A model generated the notes under the pieces. The model ran no database searches, was not told where the DNA came from, and saw only the letters and a program-made list of their open reading frames with translations. A stretch of DNA of 64,000 nucleotides from Phycisphaeraceae bacterium. Its GTDB lineage: Bacteria; Planctomycetota; Phycisphaerae; Phycisphaerales; Zrk34. The stretch is from contig JANQHD010000010.1 in NCBI GenBank assembly GCA_028282805.1, positions 269,816 through 333,815 on the forward strand. The letters run 5' to 3'. A program made the position numbers and the translations under genes. Positions 60,962-64,000 of the stretch are shown here, one piece after another. The first letter of the stretch is position 1. The number at the start of each line of letters is the position of its first letter.

Positions 60962-63900
60962 ATGTCGTATTCATGGCGGGTCATCGCGGCGGGCGTGGCG
61001 GTGGGTTGTGTCATCGGCACGGCGCGGGCGAGTGAGCCGATCCACATCGGGTTCCTCTGGCACATGCACCAGCCGATCTATTACCCGGGCGAGTCGATCA
61101 CGCAGACGGACGCGTCGGGGCATTTCTCGTTTTCGATCGCGGACGTGCACAACCAGCGGTTCGGGCCGTACACGTCGTGGCCGAAGGACGCGATCCAGTC
61201 GGGGTTGGGCTTGCCGCACTTGGGCGCGCAGGTGTCGTTTTCGGGCTCGCTGATCGAGAACCTGAACAACCTGCAGGCGGCGGGCGCCAACGGGGGGATG
61301 TGGAACAACTGGCAATCGTCGTACACGCAAGCGGCGCAGTGGCAGACTTCCGAGGGCAACGGGCGCATGGACCTCGTCGGCTTCGGTTACCACCACCCGC
61401 TGATGCCGTTGCTCGACGAGCGCGACATGCGCATGCAGATCAAGCTGCACAAGCAGGTGCACGCGCAGACGTGGGGCCCGGGCGTGCCGTATTCCAAGGG
61501 CATCTTCCCGGCGGAGACGGCGTTCGCGACGCGGATGATCCCGGCGCTCAAGGCCGAGGGCATCGAGTGGACGCTGTTCGACAGCATCCACCTCGAGCGT
61601 GCGGTGGCGAACTACCCGCACACCAATTCGTCGAACCTGTACGCGCCGAACAAGGCGGACCAGGTCAACCCCGCCCTGCCCGCCGAGCAGTGGGTGCAGT
61701 TGAACAACCTGTGGGCGCCGAGCAAGGTGGCGGCGCCGTTTGCGTACCGGCCGCACAAGGCGCAGCACGTGGACCCGAACACGGGCGCGGTCGAGCGGAT
61801 CGTCGCCGTGCCCGCGGCCCGCTACGAGGGCAACGAGGACGGCCGGGGCGGGTTCGGCGCCTTGCAGTACGAACAGGTCATGGAGCAGTACCGCCACCTG
61901 AACACCGACCCCAACCACCCGATGCTGGTCGTGTTGCACCACGACGGCGACAACTTCGGCGGCGGCAGCGATGCGTACTACCACGGCAATTTCAACAACA
62001 TGGTCAACTGGGCGCAGGCCAACGGCAATTACGACGTGACCACGATCCAGGACTACCTCGACCGCTACCCCGTCGCGGCCAACGACGTCGTGCACATCGA
62101 GCCGGGTTCGTGGGCCGGGGCCGACAACGGCGACCCGGAGTTCAAGAAGTGGCTCGGTGACCCCGACGCCGGCGGCTGGAGCCCGGACCGCAACTCGTGG
62201 GCGGTGCTGACGGCGGCGAAGAACCGCGTGTACACCGCGCACGACATCCAACTCGGCGGGCCCAACAGCTTTCCGGACATGCAGAACGTCATGACCAACT
62301 CGGGCAGCGCCACCGAGCGGGCGTGGCATTACCTGCTTCAGGCGCAGGCGTCGGACCACTGGTACTGGGACGGCACGGAGGTGTGGGACTCGAACGTGAC
62401 GCGCGGCAGCAACCTCGCGGTGGCGCAGGCCGACAGCGTGATCAGCGGTTTTTCAGGCACGGAGGGCACGGCGCCCAGCGTGTTTCTGCCGCAGCGCGAG
62501 TCGTACAACCCCGGCGGGTTCGAGTGGAGCGAGGACCCCGAACCCAGCGATTTCGAGGTGTGGACGTTTGCGTACGACGTGAGCGGCCTGACGAGCGTGA
62601 CGCTGAAATGGCGCGTCGACAACGATGGCGAAAACCCGCTGGAGACGACCGACAACGAGACTTACGCCGGCGGCGACGAGGTCGGCGACTGGCAGACCGT
62701 GCAGATGAGCAGCAGCGACGTCGCCCCGCCGGCGGGCATCTTGGACCCAACGTACCGTGCGCTGCGCTACGGCGCGATGATCACCGGCCAAGAGGACGTG
62801 CTCATCGATTATTACGTCGAAGCGGTCGACGCCAACGGCAACGTGACGAAAACCGACATCCAACACGTGCACGTCGGCTCGGTTGTTCCGGGGGGCGGGA
62901 CGAACGTGACGATCGGCCCGGACCCGGCGGTGGCGGGCGAGGGCGTGACGATCACCTACGACCCGGCGGGCGGGCCGTTGGCGGGCGCGAGCGACATCTA
63001 CCTGCACTACGGGTTCGACAACTGGGCGAACGTGGTTGCGCCGGACCCGCTGATGAGCTGGAACGCGGCGGCCGGGTACTGGGACATCACGGTGCCGGTC
63101 GACATCGATGCGACGCTGCTGGACATCGTGTTCAACGACGGGCTGGGCAACTGGGACAACAACGGCGGCGCGGACTGGCACTTCAACGTCGTGGGCGGCG
63201 TGCCGCTGCCGGGCTTCGAGATGGACGGCCAGCTCGACGCCGAGGCGGTGGAGGTCGCGGCGGCGGGCGGTTTGCACCTGTACGTGGGCCTCAGCGGCGA
63301 CACGCTGTACGTCGCCACGGACGACGCCGGCGAGGGCAACGACCACTTCATCTACCTCGCGGCGCTGCCCGGCCCGCTGACCGCGGCCAACTGGGCGAAG
63401 GCCGGGCAGGTCGCGCAGTGGGACGCGCTGCTCGCCGACGAGAACGACAACGACTACGAGGGCTGGGCCGACGCCGCGGGCGCCGCCGAGGCGATGACCG
63501 GCGTCAACGGCGGCGTGCTCGAGGGCACGATCAACCTCACCGACGAGTTCGGCGGCGTGCCCACGGAGCTGTACCTGGCGGTGGGCGTGTACGAGTCGCA
63601 CGACGGCGGCCTGCTGCTCAGCGGCGCGCAGCTGCCCGGTTCGACCAACGACGACGGCAACCTCGACGGCGTCGAGTTCTACCTTTTGAAGATCACCGCG
63701 GGCGATGCGAACTTCGACGGCGAGGTGTCGCTGGCGGACCTGAACCGGATCGGCGCCAACTTCGGGCAGGCCGGCACGTGGACCGCCGGCGACTTCAACG
63801 GCGACGGGCAGGTCACGCTGGTGGACCTCAACGCGCTGGGGGCGAACTTCGGTTTCGATCACACCGCGGCGGGCGCGGCGGGCGCACCGCCGAGCGTGCC

Positions 63901-63970
63901 GGAGCCGGCGTCGGGGGTGGTGCTTGTGATGGCGTGGTGGCTTCGCGGTGGTCGCGGGCGACCACGCTAA
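60962..63970 (+). CDS. Secreted GH57-type amylase/glycosidase with CBM, dockerin and sorting tail
   Basis: 1,002 aa from the ATG at 60962 (GAGG upstream; the frame starts at 60911). Signal peptide to TARASEP. The catalytic GH57 domain (25-480) begins IHIGFLWHMHQPIYYPGE, has the nucleophile region GIFPAETAFATRMIPALK and the acid/base region VLHHDGDNFGGGSDAYY. Residues 650-770 resemble a starch-binding CBM25-type domain (NVTIGPDPAVAGEGVTITYD, LHYGFDNW). A further beta domain follows. Two dockerin-type calcium loops, DANFDGEVSLADLNRIG and DFNGDGQVTLVDLNALG, precede VPEPAS, a hydrophobic stretch and RGGRGRPR, a PEP-CTERM-like anchor. It probably degrades alpha-glucans at the cell surface. Confidence 0.88.
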   Translation: MSYSWRVIAAGVAVGCVIGTARASEPIHIGFLWHMHQPIYYPGESITQTDASGHFSFSIADVHNQRFGPYTSWPKDAIQSGLGLPHLGAQVSFSGSLIENLNNLQAAGANGGMWNNWQSSYTQAAQWQTSEGNGRMDLVGFGYHHPLMPLLDERDMRMQIKLHKQVHAQTWGPGVPYSKGIFPAETAFATRMIPALKAEGIEWTLFDSIHLERAVANYPHTNSSNLYAPNKADQVNPALPAEQWVQLNNLWAPSKVAAPFAYRPHKAQHVDPNTGAVERIVAVPAARYEGNEDGRGGFGALQYEQVMEQYRHLNTDPNHPMLVVLHHDGDNFGGGSDAYYHGNFNNMVNWAQANGNYDVTTIQDYLDRYPVAANDVVHIEPGSWAGADNGDPEFKKWLGDPDAGGWSPDRNSWAVLTAAKNRVYTAHDIQLGGPNSFPDMQNVMTNSGSATERAWHYLLQAQASDHWYWDGTEVWDSNVTRGSNLAVAQADSVISGFSGTEGTAPSVFLPQRESYNPGGFEWSEDPEPSDFEVWTFAYDVSGLTSVTLKWRVDNDGENPLETTDNETYAGGDEVGDWQTVQMSSSDVAPPAGILDPTYRALRYGAMITGQEDVLIDYYVEAVDANGNVTKTDIQHVHVGSVVPGGGTNVTIGPDPAVAGEGVTITYDPAGGPLAGASDIYLHYGFDNWANVVAPDPLMSWNAAAGYWDITVPVDIDATLLDIVFNDGLGNWDNNGGADWHFNVVGGVPLPGFEMDGQLDAEAVEVAAAGGLHLYVGLSGDTLYVATDDAGEGNDHFIYLAALPGPLTAANWAKAGQVAQWDALLADENDNDYEGWADAAGAAEAMTGVNGGVLEGTINLTDEFGGVPTELYLAVGVYESHDGGLLLSGAQLPGSTNDDGNLDGVEFYLLKITAGDANFDGEVSLADLNRIGANFGQAGTWTAGDFNGDGQVTLVDLNALGANFGFDHTAAGAAGAPPSVPEPASGVVLVMAWWLRGGRGRPR

Positions 63971-64000
63971 ACCGTCGGCCGCGCACAAGCCTTGCGCTTT
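63971..64000. other. Window end, no feature seen
   Basis: Thirty bases after the GH57 stop. GCGCA...TTGCGC could begin a terminator stem but the window ends there. Confidence 0.4.

Overview
The window reads as chromosomal DNA of a free-living, probably marine or aquatic member of the Planctomycetota, most likely class Phycisphaerae. The basis is high G+C, exosortase-type PEP-CTERM tails, a pseudopilin with the H-X9-DG C-terminal motif, dockerin-like repeats on a secreted glycosidase, very large surface-type proteins next to an ECF sigma factor, and outer-membrane genes (LpxR-type deacylase, TonB receptor, porin). The taxonomic placement is inference; no rRNA gene is present. There is one tRNA (Gly, GCC) and no CRISPR array, transposase or prophage.

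Layout. 1-1.5 kb: acpH (cut by the window edge) and lpxR. 1.8-4.6 kb: a small cluster behind a promoter that carries a Fur/Zur-like palindrome, with a Cys/His-rich DUF2946-like protein, an all3515-family (Zur-repressed) PEP-CTERM protein, a pseudopilin and a second PEP-CTERM protein. 4.7-18.7 kb: mostly housekeeping and carbohydrate genes: tRNA-Gly, Nfu-N protein, manA, cytochrome b, beta-propeller lipoprotein, M29 aminopeptidase, an HTH protein with a calcium-loop motif, agarase-like hydrolase, FIST protein, sialate-esterase-like protein, DUF4230 protein, mnmG, Y-family polymerase.

18.8-29.2 kb is the most remarkable part: eleven tightly packed minus-strand genes for making, using and recycling NAD+ and ADP-ribose. 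In transcription order they are pncB, nadE, then (after a promoter with an NrtR operator) nrtR, an ADP-ribosylglycohydrolase, an 80-aa phage-type protein, pncA, a DUF2263 PARG/macro protein, a second ADP-ribosylglycohydrolase, an SPFH/vault-like coiled-coil protein, a Nudix ADP-ribose pyrophosphatase-like enzyme and kptA. KptA releases nicotinamide and ADP-ribose cyclic phosphate from NAD+, the glycohydrolases strip ADP-ribose from targets, the Nudix enzyme degrades free ADP-ribose, PncA/PncB/NadE rebuild NAD+, and NrtR is expected to sense the pathway. No ADP-ribosyltransferase is encoded in the window.

29.8-36.6 kb: a signalling operon of TonB-dependent receptor, YfiR-family periplasmic protein, hybrid histidine kinase and a REC-GGDEF-EAL protein, probably linking an outer-membrane ligand to c-di-GMP. 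36.7-48.9 kb: an ECF sigma factor, a 1,621-aa VWA protein with an anti-sigma-like N-terminus and a 2,183-aa multi-pass protein built from two related halves. 48.9-51.6 kb: molybdenum-cofactor operon moaA-moaC-moaB-mobA. 51.7-59.7 kb: a porin, an Agl23/PMT-like glycosyltransferase, and a redox operon of Gfo/Idh/MocA oxidoreductase, ApbE, seven-heme cytochrome c and a membrane cytochrome b-like protein. 60-64 kb: a discoidin-like secreted protein and a GH57 amylase with starch-binding, dockerin and sorting modules.
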